From the NCBI GenBank assembly GCA_964230215.1, contig CAXRGQ010000004.1, forward strand, positions 104,351-168,350: 64,000 nt of DNA, written 5' to 3'. Positions within the stretch are counted from its first letter, which is position 1; each line of letters opens with the position of its first letter. Under the pieces are notes generated by a model, which saw only the letters and a list, made by a program, of their open reading frames with translations, was not told the DNA's origin and did no database searches. Shown here in pieces: positions 1 through 7,775 of this stretch. The stretch is from JAUILH01 sp964230215 (GTDB taxonomy: Bacteria > Bacteroidota > Bacteroidia > Flavobacteriales_D > JAUILH01). Position numbers and translations under genes: made by a program.

Positions 1-2155
1 AAGCATCAAACTCGCTATCAAACGGGCTCTTTGGGGATATAATGGCGTTTTTCTGAATATAACCGGTTAGGTTCTCTCCTCCAAGATACAGGTCGAAATA
101 CTTGAATTTCTTAGTGACTTGCGCATGAAGCATGTAGTAATCATCCGACTGTCCTGATCGTTGGTTTTCTGGGCTGTTATTGTTTGTGTAGGGTACTCGC
201 TGAACTCCGAAATAATTATTTGTAACACTAAACGACCATTTTTTGTTTCTTGTAGTATAGTCCAGGTTTAGCAACGCCCTGTGTTTAGGAACATAAGGCA
301 GTGCTCTCAAACCAGCGTTGTAAGTTACTGCCGCATCTGTGTATTTGTAGGCAACAGATACTTCAAACCCGTCAAGTGGTTCGGTTAATAAATCAAATTG
401 GAAGGCGTTGGAGTAGGATGGACCGTCTAGACTATACAGATTAACTTGTCCTGCGGTTTCCATGTCTATTACAATTTGATTCGTGAAATCAGTTCTGAAG
501 AAATCTACTATTAGTGTTGCGTCATGTTTGAGGAATTTAAACTCTTGTGTAAAGGAAACACCATAATTCCATGCTTCTTCAATCTGGTAGTTGTTGTCTA
601 AATTGACATTAAGTACTCTTGAACTTGCAAATATGGATGCGTTTTCCATAATCGCGTTAGGACTCCTAAAACCTTTCCCCCCGGCAATACGGATATAAGC
701 ATTCTCGGTTGGCGTGTATTTTAAATGCACACGCGGAGAGTATTGAAATCCAAAAATGGAGTGATAGTCCCCACGGATACCAAACACACCTGTAAATGTG
801 TAAGCATTTTTTAAAGTGTATTCAAAGAAAGCGCCCGGCACATATTCGGTTCTAGCATAAGCAGAGTCAACAAATGTCTCTTCATAATCATCGTAAGTTG
901 CACTCAGACCAGTAGCAAATGCATGATTCGTATTTCCGAAAATCCCGCTATAGATCAAGTTTAGATATCCACTGTTCTGTGTACCATCGTAATCACGCAA
1001 ACCATAATAAGCATCCTGATTGTGATAGCGATATGAACTCATGAACGCCATGGCGTGCCCCTCCTTGTCCAAGGGCATACCTCCTTTGGCAAAAGCTTCT
1101 AGTTGTGTGCTTATAGATCCGAATCCATAGCTGTTAGTTGTTCCATAGTCGTTTCCGTAATCAAATGTGGTTTGACCTCCTGATCTGTCATCAATAAGGC
1201 CTTTTACGCCAAACTGAACCATTTTATTCTCGTCTTGCCATTTCCAGCGATTAAATACACTGATTTGTTTCGTTAAGGGGTCGTCAATAAAACTGTCATC
1301 GTTCCTATCAACGCGGTTTTGAAGCATGTTCCCATTGGCGTAGAACATGGTGCTCCATTTTGAATTCAGCTTTTTAGCCGAATATCCATTAAGTTCGTAA
1401 CGTTGGTTTCTATTGATATAGCCATTCACAAATAGCTTCTCGGCGTCATCAGGTTTAACAAACTCCATATTTATTTGACCTGTAATGGACTCGTAGCCAT
1501 TCACAACAGAGCCAGTTCCCTTAGTCACGTATATGGATTGGAGCCAAGGGCCAGGAATAAAGGTTAAACCGTACGGGGCAGAAAGCCCACGCATAGTAGG
1601 AATGTTCTCGAATAACATTTGTGTATATGCCCCATCCAAACCAAGCATTTTAATTTTTTTTGTACCTGAAACACCATCTGAATAACTTACATCAACGGTA
1701 GCATCTCGCTCGAAACTCTCAGATAAATTACAACAAGCCGCAGAGTGTAGGTGTTTTTGACTAATAATACGAATCTGTTTAGGATCTACCAGTGATATTA
1801 CCGATTGTTTAGCTTTCACGGTTAAGCCGCTAAGCGCTGTACCTTCTTCATAGACCAATTTAATGCCTGCAAGCGGAGCTTCCGTAATTTCTAATGTGTC
1901 ATTAGGATAACCAACGTATTTAAAAACTAGGGTATCAGGTAGTTTGCCCGGTGCTTCAATGGTGAATGATCCATTCTTATCAGTGATTGCTTTAGCAGAG
2001 TGGTGCAGCCAATAGATACCAACACCGGGAACACCTTCCTCGCTTGAGTTTCCTTTTTTGTCCTCGGTTTTTTCAAAAACTCTTCCTGAAACCTGTGAGC
2101 TAACAGAGGAACTAAAAGCTAATAATGCGAGTAATAAGAAAGTTTTTGTCGTCAT
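1..2155 (-). CDS. TonB-dependent outer-membrane receptor, partial (C-terminus beyond window)
   Basis: The minus-strand frame is open from an ATG at 2155 to the window edge, giving about 718 residues with the barrel end missing. It starts with a signal peptide (MTTKTFLLLALLAFSSSVSS), followed by a carboxypeptidase-regulatory-like beta-sandwich (about residues 20-110) and a TonB plug domain with the segment SAACCNLSESFE, then plug motifs such as GLDGAYTQMLFENIP and VVNGYESITGQIN. The rest is beta-barrel. Family knowledge: receptors with the CCNLSESFE-type plug in Bacteroidota are often linked to metal (copper-type) uptake loci. The substrate here is inferred only, since the downstream neighbours lie outside the window. 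Role: TonB-energised uptake across the outer membrane. Confidence 0.9.
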   Translation of the reverse strand, partial: MTTKTFLLLALLAFSSSVSSQVSGRVFEKTEDKKGNSSEEGVPGVGIYWLHHSAKAITDKNGSFTIEAPGKLPDTLVFKYVGYPNDTLEITEAPLAGIKLVYEEGTALSGLTVKAKQSVISLVDPKQIRIISQKHLHSAACCNLSESFERDATVDVSYSDGVSGTKKIKMLGLDGAYTQMLFENIPTMRGLSAPYGLTFIPGPWLQSIYVTKGTGSVVNGYESITGQINMEFVKPDDAEKLFVNGYINRNQRYELNGYSAKKLNSKWSTMFYANGNMLQNRVDRNDDSFIDDPLTKQISVFNRWKWQDENKMVQFGVKGLIDDRSGGQTTFDYGNDYGTTNSYGFGSISTQLEAFAKGGMPLDKEGHAMAFMSSYRYHNQDAYYGLRDYDGTQNSGYLNLIYSGIFGNTNHAFATGLSATYDDYEETFVDSAYARTEYVPGAFFEYTLKNAYTFTGVFGIRGDYHSIFGFQYSPRVHLKYTPTENAYIRIAGGKGFRSPNAIMENASIFASSRVLNVNLDNNYQIEEAWNYGVSFTQEFKFLKHDATLIVDFFRTDFTNQIVIDMETAGQVNLYSLDGPSYSNAFQFDLLTEPLDGFEVSVAYKYTDAAVTYNAGLRALPYVPKHRALLNLDYTTRNKKWSFSVTNNYFGVQRVPYTNNNSPENQRSGQSDDYYMLHAQVTKKFKYFDLYLGGENLTGYIQKNAIISPKSPFDSEFDA

Positions 2156-2210
2156 ACATAATAGTAGACGACAAAACCTATTTAAAGACGCAAGATATTT
2201 TGAGTTTTTT

Positions 2211-2798
2211 TTAAGACTTTAATTTTAAAGCGTATACAGATTTGTATAGCTCAGGATTTTTATAGAACTCGTCTAATTCACTACGTGTTTTCTCATCTAT
2301 AAACGGCAACAAAGCTTGCTCTACGTCAAAAAGTTTAGATATCGATTTTTGAATTTTAATATCCCAGTCTTTATAGTGGGTATCAATATCGTTTGGTTTT
2401 AGTGTTTTTCTGCAATTATGCTGACCACAAACCACTTCCATTTCGGCGTCTAGGTTAAATAATCCGTATTCATCAGTGATTTGCTCACCTGCCTGTATGT
2501 CGCGAATAGCGATTTCAAATCCGTAGCCAGTGCTGATAGTGTTGCAATTACAACAATGGTTAACATATTTAGCAAAGTCCCAAGATATTACTCTATTGCC
2601 ATGTGGGTCAATGTAAGAGTACTTATCAATTACTTCCCTAACATCTGGAGTGTGTAATAAATAATCTGTTGGACTTACTTCTAATTCTAAGCTGTCTTTA
2701 ACGTAGACAATCGTTCCTTCAGGAATAAAGGATGTTGCGAAGACGCCATACCCGATGGCTTCATCGATGAATTTTAATTCGGTATTTGGATGAATCAT
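2211..2798 (-). CDS. SET-domain protein, probable protein-lysine methyltransferase
   Basis: The protein has 195 residues and no signal peptide, so it should be cytoplasmic. SET-domain hallmarks are visible: GYGVFA near residues 16-21 (the G-x-G SAM loop), VNHCCNCNT near 79-87 (the NHSC-type motif with N80 and H81) and DEYG near 109-112 (catalytic Tyr111). Cys124 and Cys129 (VCGQHNC) together with the cysteines at 82-85 may form a post-SET zinc site. Small SET proteins of this type occur scattered in bacteria and their targets are mostly unknown. It stands alone, about 55 bp downstream of the TonB receptor start and about 70 bp from the anti-sigma gene, all on the minus strand. The enzymatic class is well supported and the substrate is unknown. 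Confidence 0.85.
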   Translation of the reverse strand: MIHPNTELKFIDEAIGYGVFATSFIPEGTIVYVKDSLELEVSPTDYLLHTPDVREVIDKYSYIDPHGNRVISWDFAKYVNHCCNCNTISTGYGFEIAIRDIQAGEQITDEYGLFNLDAEMEVVCGQHNCRKTLKPNDIDTHYKDWDIKIQKSISKLFDVEQALLPFIDEKTRSELDEFYKNPELYKSVYALKLKS

Positions 2799-2870
2799 TT
2801 TGATGCATTAATACTGCAACATTAGTATGTTTTTTAATACGTTTTACAAAGCAGGTAAAATTTTCTTAAG

Positions 2871-3506
2871 CTAAGGATTGACGGGGGATAGAACTAGGCT
2901 GTTGTTATCGGATTTTGCCGAGCTTCCTTTATTGCTTAAATCGATATTGCTTATGTCAATTGCTGGTTGGCTACTTTGTGCTACCGATGGGTTACTTTGT
3001 TTTATTTCAATAGGTGTACACATCTGGTTTTGTGGTGCTTTTGGCGTATTGCTTACATAGACAATTTGTGGTTTCTCTACAACGATGGTATCTAACTTTA
3101 ATTTTTCCTGAAATACCGTATCAATTTTAGTCTGATAAACGGTGGTTTCTTTAGTCTCTCCCTTAATGATTTCAACATCCTTAAATGGGAGTATAATCCA
3201 CACTAAAATAGCCGCAACTGCAGCGCTAAGCATCATTGCAAAACCTTTACTTTGCCAAATCGGGATGATAGGTGTGTCATCGTTTTCCTCTAAATAAGCG
3301 AATACTGCTTTGTCGATTGACGAAGGAAGAGAAGGTGTGTCGTTATCCTGTGCAGTTTCCACAATCACACTTCTTCTGAGGATATAATCTTCTTTGCTCA
3401 TGTGTTCTAAGACATAACTTGACTCATCCGGACTTAACTGACTAAAATCCTTTGATTCCAAAAGTTCGATTAAGTTGTTTTCGTTTTGATCAAATACCTT
3501 TTCCAT
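2871..3506 (-). CDS. Probable membrane anti-sigma factor
   Basis: The protein has 211 residues. The cytosolic N-terminal half (1-85) is acidic, with a segment of the anti-sigma type (ELLESKDFSQLSPDESSYVL). A single membrane span follows at about 87-106 (GFAMMLSAAVAAILVWIILP). The C-terminal half is Ser/Pro/Asn-rich and should be periplasmic. The gene overlaps the end of the ECF sigma gene by 17 bp, the usual layout for a sigma factor and its regulator. There is no obvious zinc-binding HxxxCxxC motif, so it is not a ZAS-type anti-sigma. Function is inferred from topology and context. Confidence 0.7.
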   Translation of the reverse strand: MEKVFDQNENNLIELLESKDFSQLSPDESSYVLEHMSKEDYILRRSVIVETAQDNDTPSLPSSIDKAVFAYLEENDDTPIIPIWQSKGFAMMLSAAVAAILVWIILPFKDVEIIKGETKETTVYQTKIDTVFQEKLKLDTIVVEKPQIVYVSNTPKAPQNQMCTPIEIKQSNPSVAQSSQPAIDISNIDLSNKGSSAKSDNNSLVLSPVNP

Positions 3507-4065
3507 AATGTGTTTTATTTGTATCTACGCCATGGGCTTCAATTTGTCTTATTTGAGATGCTAGGTTTTGGGTAGCATGATACATTCTTGATTTCACAGT
3601 GCCCTCGCTACAATTCATAATATCAGCAACCTCTTTAACGCTTAAATCGTGATAGATTCTTAGAATGAATACTGATTTTTGTGCATAGCTTAACACATGT
3701 AAGTTGTTGCGCACCAGGCTCTTGATGTTGCTGAGGTCTTGGTCGGGCTGGTACGGGTTTTTGTTTTCATGATCGCTAACATCTTCAGTGAGCTTTTCAT
3801 CTCTAAAACTAGTGCGTGCCATGTACGTAGCTATCGTAAAGAGCCATGGCTGAAATTTGCGCTTGGTGTCAAAGCTTAGTTTTTTGTCAATTACCTTGAT
3901 AAAGGCATCTTGTGTGAAATCCTGTGCTCTTTGTTGATCGTTATTGAATAGGCGCATAAAGTAGGCGTATATTCTATTCGAATAGCGCTTGTATAATTCC
4001 TCAAAGGCTTTTTTGTTGCCCTTTTGGAACTTATGCATCAATATTTCATCTGAGTGATTTCTCAC
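3490..4065 (-). CDS. ECF-type RNA polymerase sigma factor
   Basis: The protein has 191 residues. Region sigma-2 spans about residues 8-90 (SDEILMHKFQKGNKKAFEEL, then QDFTQDAFIKV and FQPWLFTIATYMA). Region sigma-4 spans about 118-170 (LSYAQKSVFILRIYHDLSVK, then ADIMNCSEGTVKSRMYHA). The start is a GTG that shares its G with the TAG stop of the upstream FGE-like gene (sequence TAGTG), implying translational coupling. The next in-frame ATG would cut into region 2. The downstream anti-sigma overlaps its end. It probably directs RNA polymerase to an envelope or stress regulon; the inducing signal is unknown. Confidence 0.92.
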   Translation of the reverse strand: MRNHSDEILMHKFQKGNKKAFEELYKRYSNRIYAYFMRLFNNDQQRAQDFTQDAFIKVIDKKLSFDTKRKFQPWLFTIATYMARTSFRDEKLTEDVSDHENKNPYQPDQDLSNIKSLVRNNLHVLSYAQKSVFILRIYHDLSVKEVADIMNCSEGTVKSRMYHATQNLASQIRQIEAHGVDTNKTHYGKGI

Positions 4066-5954
4066 TATTTTTCGATTACCTCCATTACAAGTCTAAACCC
4101 AACGCGTGGATCGGCCTTCTCGTATGTAACATGCGTATCGATTTTGCACTTATCCAATGGGTCGTACCAACTACCACCTTTCGTTTTACCTTTTACATTA
4201 ATCATTTCAGCTACATTTCCCAGGGTGTTATACAGTCCTAATTCGTTCGGAATGTATGACAAGCAATTGACTGTGTAAAAACCACCATCTGCAATATAGT
4301 CGCCATCTGGGTTGAAATTAGCCAAGTAGCATCCTTTCTCGTTCTTAGCATTATCGCCAAAGGGCATGTCACCGCTGGACTTATTGCTTCTTGCTGCTTT
4401 TTCCCATTCCTCTTCGGTTGGCAGTCTGAATTTTACTTGTGTGTATTTGCGTTTACGCTGTTGGTTATACTGCACTGTGAGCCATTTGCAGTATTCCTTG
4501 GCTGCTTCATGACTTATGTTTACACAAGGGTAGTTATCATATGCAGGATGGTTGTGGTACGTGTTTTTCATAGGATCGTTGGATGCTTGTGGGAATACAG
4601 TATTCCATAAACTTGAATCATACAGACAGGTCTCTAAAAGCGTGTGTGACCCGGAACGTTTAAGATTGTTTAGAAAGATTTTATACTCAAGATTACTAAG
4701 CTCTGCAATATTGATGTGCAGCTTAGGAGCAAGCTCGACAAAATTTTTGTCGAGCTGCTTAACGTCAATAGCTTCATATTTAAAGCTATTGTCTTCACTA
4801 GGTGTGTTATTGGATATGTGGCCTAGTATTTCAGATTCCATCCCTGCACGTTCAGATATGCGTATTAGAATGGCTTTTAATTTGTTTGCTTGAATGGTGT
4901 TTTCACTGTCCTTATAGTGCTTGTAAAGCTTTAAGAATGAAGGAATATAGGATGTGTTCGCTCTGTCAACCGTGTTTTGCATTATATCACTATAAAAGCT
5001 TTCTACAAGGTAATCGCATAAGTAGCGTTTTTCGAAATTACGTTTAATAATACTCAAGTTGTCAAAGTCATTCTCGCAATACTTATAGGTTAAGCCGGTC
5101 AGATACAGCTTGTCTTTGAATGGTTCAATTTGAGAATCGTGCGTATATGTTTGTAAATGTAATGGGCGATCTGTATTTGCAATAATATGAGCAATCAGCA
5201 TCTGGATCATTTCATTGCTATTCTTTGCTTTGCTGAGATCGAGTGAGTTTGGAATATTAAGCCTATCGAATATCCCTTTTCTATAATCATCAAGCATTAG
5301 TAGGCTTGTGTTTAAGACCTGAACCTTGGGTTTAACGCCTTTTACGTCTTGGTTTACCCAAACGGCATAAGTGTCATTATCACCATTAGTGAATAGAATT
5401 GCATCATCTTCTATTCCCATTAACATATTATATCCCCAATTGACAATGCCTGGATGCAGATCTTTGCTTTCATAATACTTAATAGCAAATTCTTTTCTTT
5501 TGTCCATATCCAGACTTGTTTCCCCGTCAATCATAAGATTATCATAGGTTCTAGGGTCGTCTGGATTAATCTCATAGGCTTTAAGAAGGTGAGTGTTGTC
5601 ACTCATATCGTTAGAGGCTAAGAATGTCAAAAAATTCCCCATAAACGAGTTCGGATAGGCTTTATAGCACTCTTTTGATATTGCGCTTAGTTCTTCGAAA
5701 TCACTTTCTTGTCTACCATCTAGGTTATAGATGGCGCGTTGTGCCATATAGTAATTGTACCAAGCTTCTTGATTGCTATTGTTTTCGTCTAGGATGTTCT
5801 TCCATAATTTTTTCTGGTCTTTATACCATTCGATAGGCATCATTACTTTTGCGATACTATATACTTTTTCTGGTTTCTCATCATCAGCAGCTATTAATGA
5901 AGTGCTTGACATGAATAAACATAAAGCGAATATTTTCAGTTGTTTAAGTTTCAT
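4065..5954 (-). CDS. Exported protein with C-terminal formylglycine-generating-enzyme (SUMF1)-like domain
   Basis: The protein has 629 residues and a signal peptide (cleavage near LIAADDE). Residues 25-400 are alpha-helical and TPR-like with no enzyme motif I recognise. Residues 420-629 form an FGE-sulfatase (SUMF1/EgtB/PvdO) domain, shown by NISHEAAKEYCKWL, FRLPTEEEWEKAAR, GLYNTLGNVAEMI, KGGSW and DPRVGFRLV. The paired cysteines of true formylglycine-generating enzymes after GGSW are not present (KGGSWYDPLDKC has a single late Cys), so catalysis is doubtful and a binding or structural role is more likely. It is the first gene of an operon with the ECF sigma factor (1-nt overlap) and anti-sigma, so it may take part in sensing or be a regulon member. 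Confidence 0.85.
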   Translation of the reverse strand: MKLKQLKIFALCLFMSSTSLIAADDEKPEKVYSIAKVMMPIEWYKDQKKLWKNILDENNSNQEAWYNYYMAQRAIYNLDGRQESDFEELSAISKECYKAYPNSFMGNFLTFLASNDMSDNTHLLKAYEINPDDPRTYDNLMIDGETSLDMDKRKEFAIKYYESKDLHPGIVNWGYNMLMGIEDDAILFTNGDNDTYAVWVNQDVKGVKPKVQVLNTSLLMLDDYRKGIFDRLNIPNSLDLSKAKNSNEMIQMLIAHIIANTDRPLHLQTYTHDSQIEPFKDKLYLTGLTYKYCENDFDNLSIIKRNFEKRYLCDYLVESFYSDIMQNTVDRANTSYIPSFLKLYKHYKDSENTIQANKLKAILIRISERAGMESEILGHISNNTPSEDNSFKYEAIDVKQLDKNFVELAPKLHINIAELSNLEYKIFLNNLKRSGSHTLLETCLYDSSLWNTVFPQASNDPMKNTYHNHPAYDNYPCVNISHEAAKEYCKWLTVQYNQQRKRKYTQVKFRLPTEEEWEKAARSNKSSGDMPFGDNAKNEKGCYLANFNPDGDYIADGGFYTVNCLSYIPNELGLYNTLGNVAEMINVKGKTKGGSWYDPLDKCKIDTHVTYEKADPRVGFRLVMEVIEK

Positions 5955-5982
5955 TTTTATTTGAATTAATTAATGATTATTT

Positions 5983-5992
5983 CAACCGGTTG
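5983..5992. promoter_or_regulatory. 10-bp palindrome in the divergent promoter region
   Basis: CAACCGGTTG is a perfect palindrome between the divergent FGE/sigma operon (start 5954) and the lipoprotein gene (start 6075). It could be an operator for either side. It is short enough to be chance. Confidence 0.25.
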
Positions 5993-6074
5993 TATAAGTA
6001 TTACTCAATAGATGCAGAGCGGTTCAATTATTGCGAATATTTTTTTCGATATTGCTGTCATAACGTCTGAACTT

Positions 6075-6707
6075 ATGAAATTAATTCCAATTCTATTTGC
6101 TATTGCAATGATAACATCATGCTCTGTCACCAAAAAAGAAGAAGAGACAGGTAAGGTTAAATCAAGTAAAAACACAATTGCATCAACACAAGTAACTGGT
6201 GAATGGCGGCCAATTCTGGGTGACTATATTCCTAGGTTTGCATACAGTGAAGCAAATGATGCAGAAGCTGAGTGCAAACAATGCGATACTTTATTTTTAA
6301 AGAGTTTGCCTTGGAATGTAGAGTACACTGATTCCTTGCCAATCGCTTTCATAGAGCATCATGAAGGAGTTCAGAGTAGACTATATATGAATGCTAAATT
6401 CTTTAGTAAGCTCGTATATGTCAACGTAGTGTCTGGGGATGTTGGGCAGGTTGGATCAGTTAAACCCGCGCTTTTGGAGAACTTGTCTTATCGTGATGTT
6501 GCTTTTTTATTGATGCATACTGAGCATATTCGGACGTATATGCACTTGGAAGCAAAAATCAAGTTAGTTGAAGAAGAAGAATCATCATCTAGCTACAAGG
6601 CAAGGTATGATGCCATTCACAGCTACTGCACCAATGACTGTTATGATGATGAATACAGCTTCAGTGTCTCTATAGATAAGAAAACAGGAGTAGTATCTGT
6701 ACTCTAA
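6075..6707 (+). CDS. Putative lipoprotein of unknown function
   Basis: The protein has 210 residues from the ATG at 6075. That start was chosen because it begins directly with a lipoprotein signal (MKLIPILFAIAMITSCSVTK, lipobox ITSC). A longer frame from 6012 would bury this signal 21 residues in. The mature protein contains a CKQCD motif and acidic stretches (VEEEESSSS, NDCYDDEY). I recognise no domain. It is divergent from the FGE/sigma operon, and its stop overlaps by 4 bp the stop of the convergent yebC gene. Confidence 0.7.
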   Translation: MKLIPILFAIAMITSCSVTKKEEETGKVKSSKNTIASTQVTGEWRPILGDYIPRFAYSEANDAEAECKQCDTLFLKSLPWNVEYTDSLPIAFIEHHEGVQSRLYMNAKFFSKLVYVNVVSGDVGQVGSVKPALLENLSYRDVAFLLMHTEHIRTYMHLEAKIKLVEEEESSSSYKARYDAIHSYCTNDCYDDEYSFSVSIDKKTGVVSVL

Positions 6708-7414
6708 TCAATATTAGTGAAGACTTGCTGACAATCATCGTCTTCCTCGATCTTATCTAACATCTTTTCGATATCATCCAACTGCTCGTCTGTAAATGTT
6801 TGAGGAGAAGTAGGGTAGCGCTTTAATCCAGACTTCTTAATATCGATTTCTTTGTCTTCAAGAGCCTGTGCAAGTGTTCCATAATCTGTGTAGTTCCCAT
6901 AGACATATACCATATCCTCGTTCTCTTCGATTGACTCTAAACCAGCATCAATTAACTCAAGTTCCATTTCTTCAAGATCCATCTCATCGGTCTTTTCGAA
7001 CTCGAAAACCGCCTTTCTGTCAAACATAAATTCAAGCGAACCTGATGGAACTAAAGCGCCTCCCGCCTTGTTGAAGTAAGATCTTACGTTCGCAACCGTT
7101 CTTGTTGGATTGTCTGTTGCACATTCAATAAACACCAATACACCATGTGGACCTTTGCCTTCGTAATTCATTTCTACAAAGTCATTCATGTCCTTAGATG
7201 TGGCGCGTTTTATTGCAGCCTCTATGTTGTCTTTGGGCATGTTTTGCCCTTTAGCATTTTGAATAGCGGTACGTAGCTTAGCATTCATCTCTGGATCGGG
7301 TCCGCCTTCCTTAGCTGCAAGCGTAATCGCTTTAGCTAGTTTTGGAAATATGCGGGACATCTTATCCCATCTCTTTTCTTTTGCTGCACGTCTATATTCA
7401 AATGCTCTTCCCAT
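6704..7414 (-). CDS. yebC: YebC/PmpR (TACO1-type) family protein
   Basis: The protein has 236 residues and the usual family length. It begins with the hallmark MGRAFEYRRAAKEKRWDKM and has the KLAKAITLAAKEGGPDPEMN segment typical of DUF28 proteins, followed by KGQNMPKDNIEAAIKRA and YEGKGPHGV. Members have been described as transcriptional regulators (PmpR) and, more recently, as ribosome-associated factors that relieve stalling. Which applies here cannot be told. A near-consensus Bacteroidota promoter lies directly upstream. The gene is monocistronic and convergent with the lipoprotein gene, with stop codons overlapping by 4 bp. Confidence 0.97.
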   Translation of the reverse strand: MGRAFEYRRAAKEKRWDKMSRIFPKLAKAITLAAKEGGPDPEMNAKLRTAIQNAKGQNMPKDNIEAAIKRATSKDMNDFVEMNYEGKGPHGVLVFIECATDNPTRTVANVRSYFNKAGGALVPSGSLEFMFDRKAVFEFEKTDEMDLEEMELELIDAGLESIEENEDMVYVYGNYTDYGTLAQALEDKEIDIKKSGLKRYPTSPQTFTDEQLDDIEKMLDKIEEDDDCQQVFTNID

Positions 7415-7432
7415 AGTCGAAATTTATGGTAA

Positions 7433-7463
7433 CAAAAATAACAACAGTTTAATATCTCTCAAA
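7433..7463 (-). promoter_or_regulatory. Bacteroidota-type promoter of yebC
   Basis: On the minus strand TTTG (plus-strand CAAA, 7460-7463) is followed after exactly 19 nt by TATTTTTG (7433-7440). This matches the Bacteroidota consensus TTTG-N19-TAnnTTTG. The yebC ATG follows 18 nt after the -7 box. Confidence 0.8.
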
Positions 7464-7486
7464 GGAATATTTGTCTACTTTTAAAC

Positions 7487-7702
7487 ATGCCCCTAATTCG
7501 ACACATTAAGTCCCCATATTCTATATACGAATCCAAAACTGGAGACGGTCTATTTGCTATTCATAATGACATCAATCTTAAATCGGCGAAATCCAAAGTG
7601 GAAGCGCATCCGTTTGATTTGGATGAAGAACATGATTCGCTAAAGATAAACTTTGATAAAAAAGTCATGATAGATCCTAAGACTTTGGTGAGATTCAAAT
7701 AA
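7487..7702 (+). CDS. Small conserved-looking hypothetical protein
   Basis: This is a 71-residue hydrophilic protein without a signal peptide (starts MPLIRHIKSPYSIY). It is divergent from yebC (73 bp apart) and sits upstream of the outer-membrane receptor gene. I recognise no domain. The codon pattern and the ATG start look genuine and no better frame covers this stretch, but evidence for a real gene is moderate only. Confidence 0.5.
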   Translation: MPLIRHIKSPYSIYESKTGDGLFAIHNDINLKSAKSKVEAHPFDLDEEHDSLKINFDKKVMIDPKTLVRFK

Positions 7703-7761
7703 TTAACAATTTCTTCGTTCAAAAAACCTTGTTGCAACAAATTTATAGTACTTGCATTGTG

Positions 7762-7769
7762 TATCTTTG
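7762..7769 (+). promoter_or_regulatory. TAnnTTTG -7 box before the outer-membrane receptor gene
   Basis: TATCTTTG matches the Bacteroidota -7 consensus and ends only 6 nt before the chosen ATG at 7776. No TTTG lies at 19-21 nt upstream; the nearest candidate is TTGC at 7732. If this box is used, the transcript would be almost leaderless. Confidence 0.5.
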
Positions 7770-7775
7770 CGCGGC

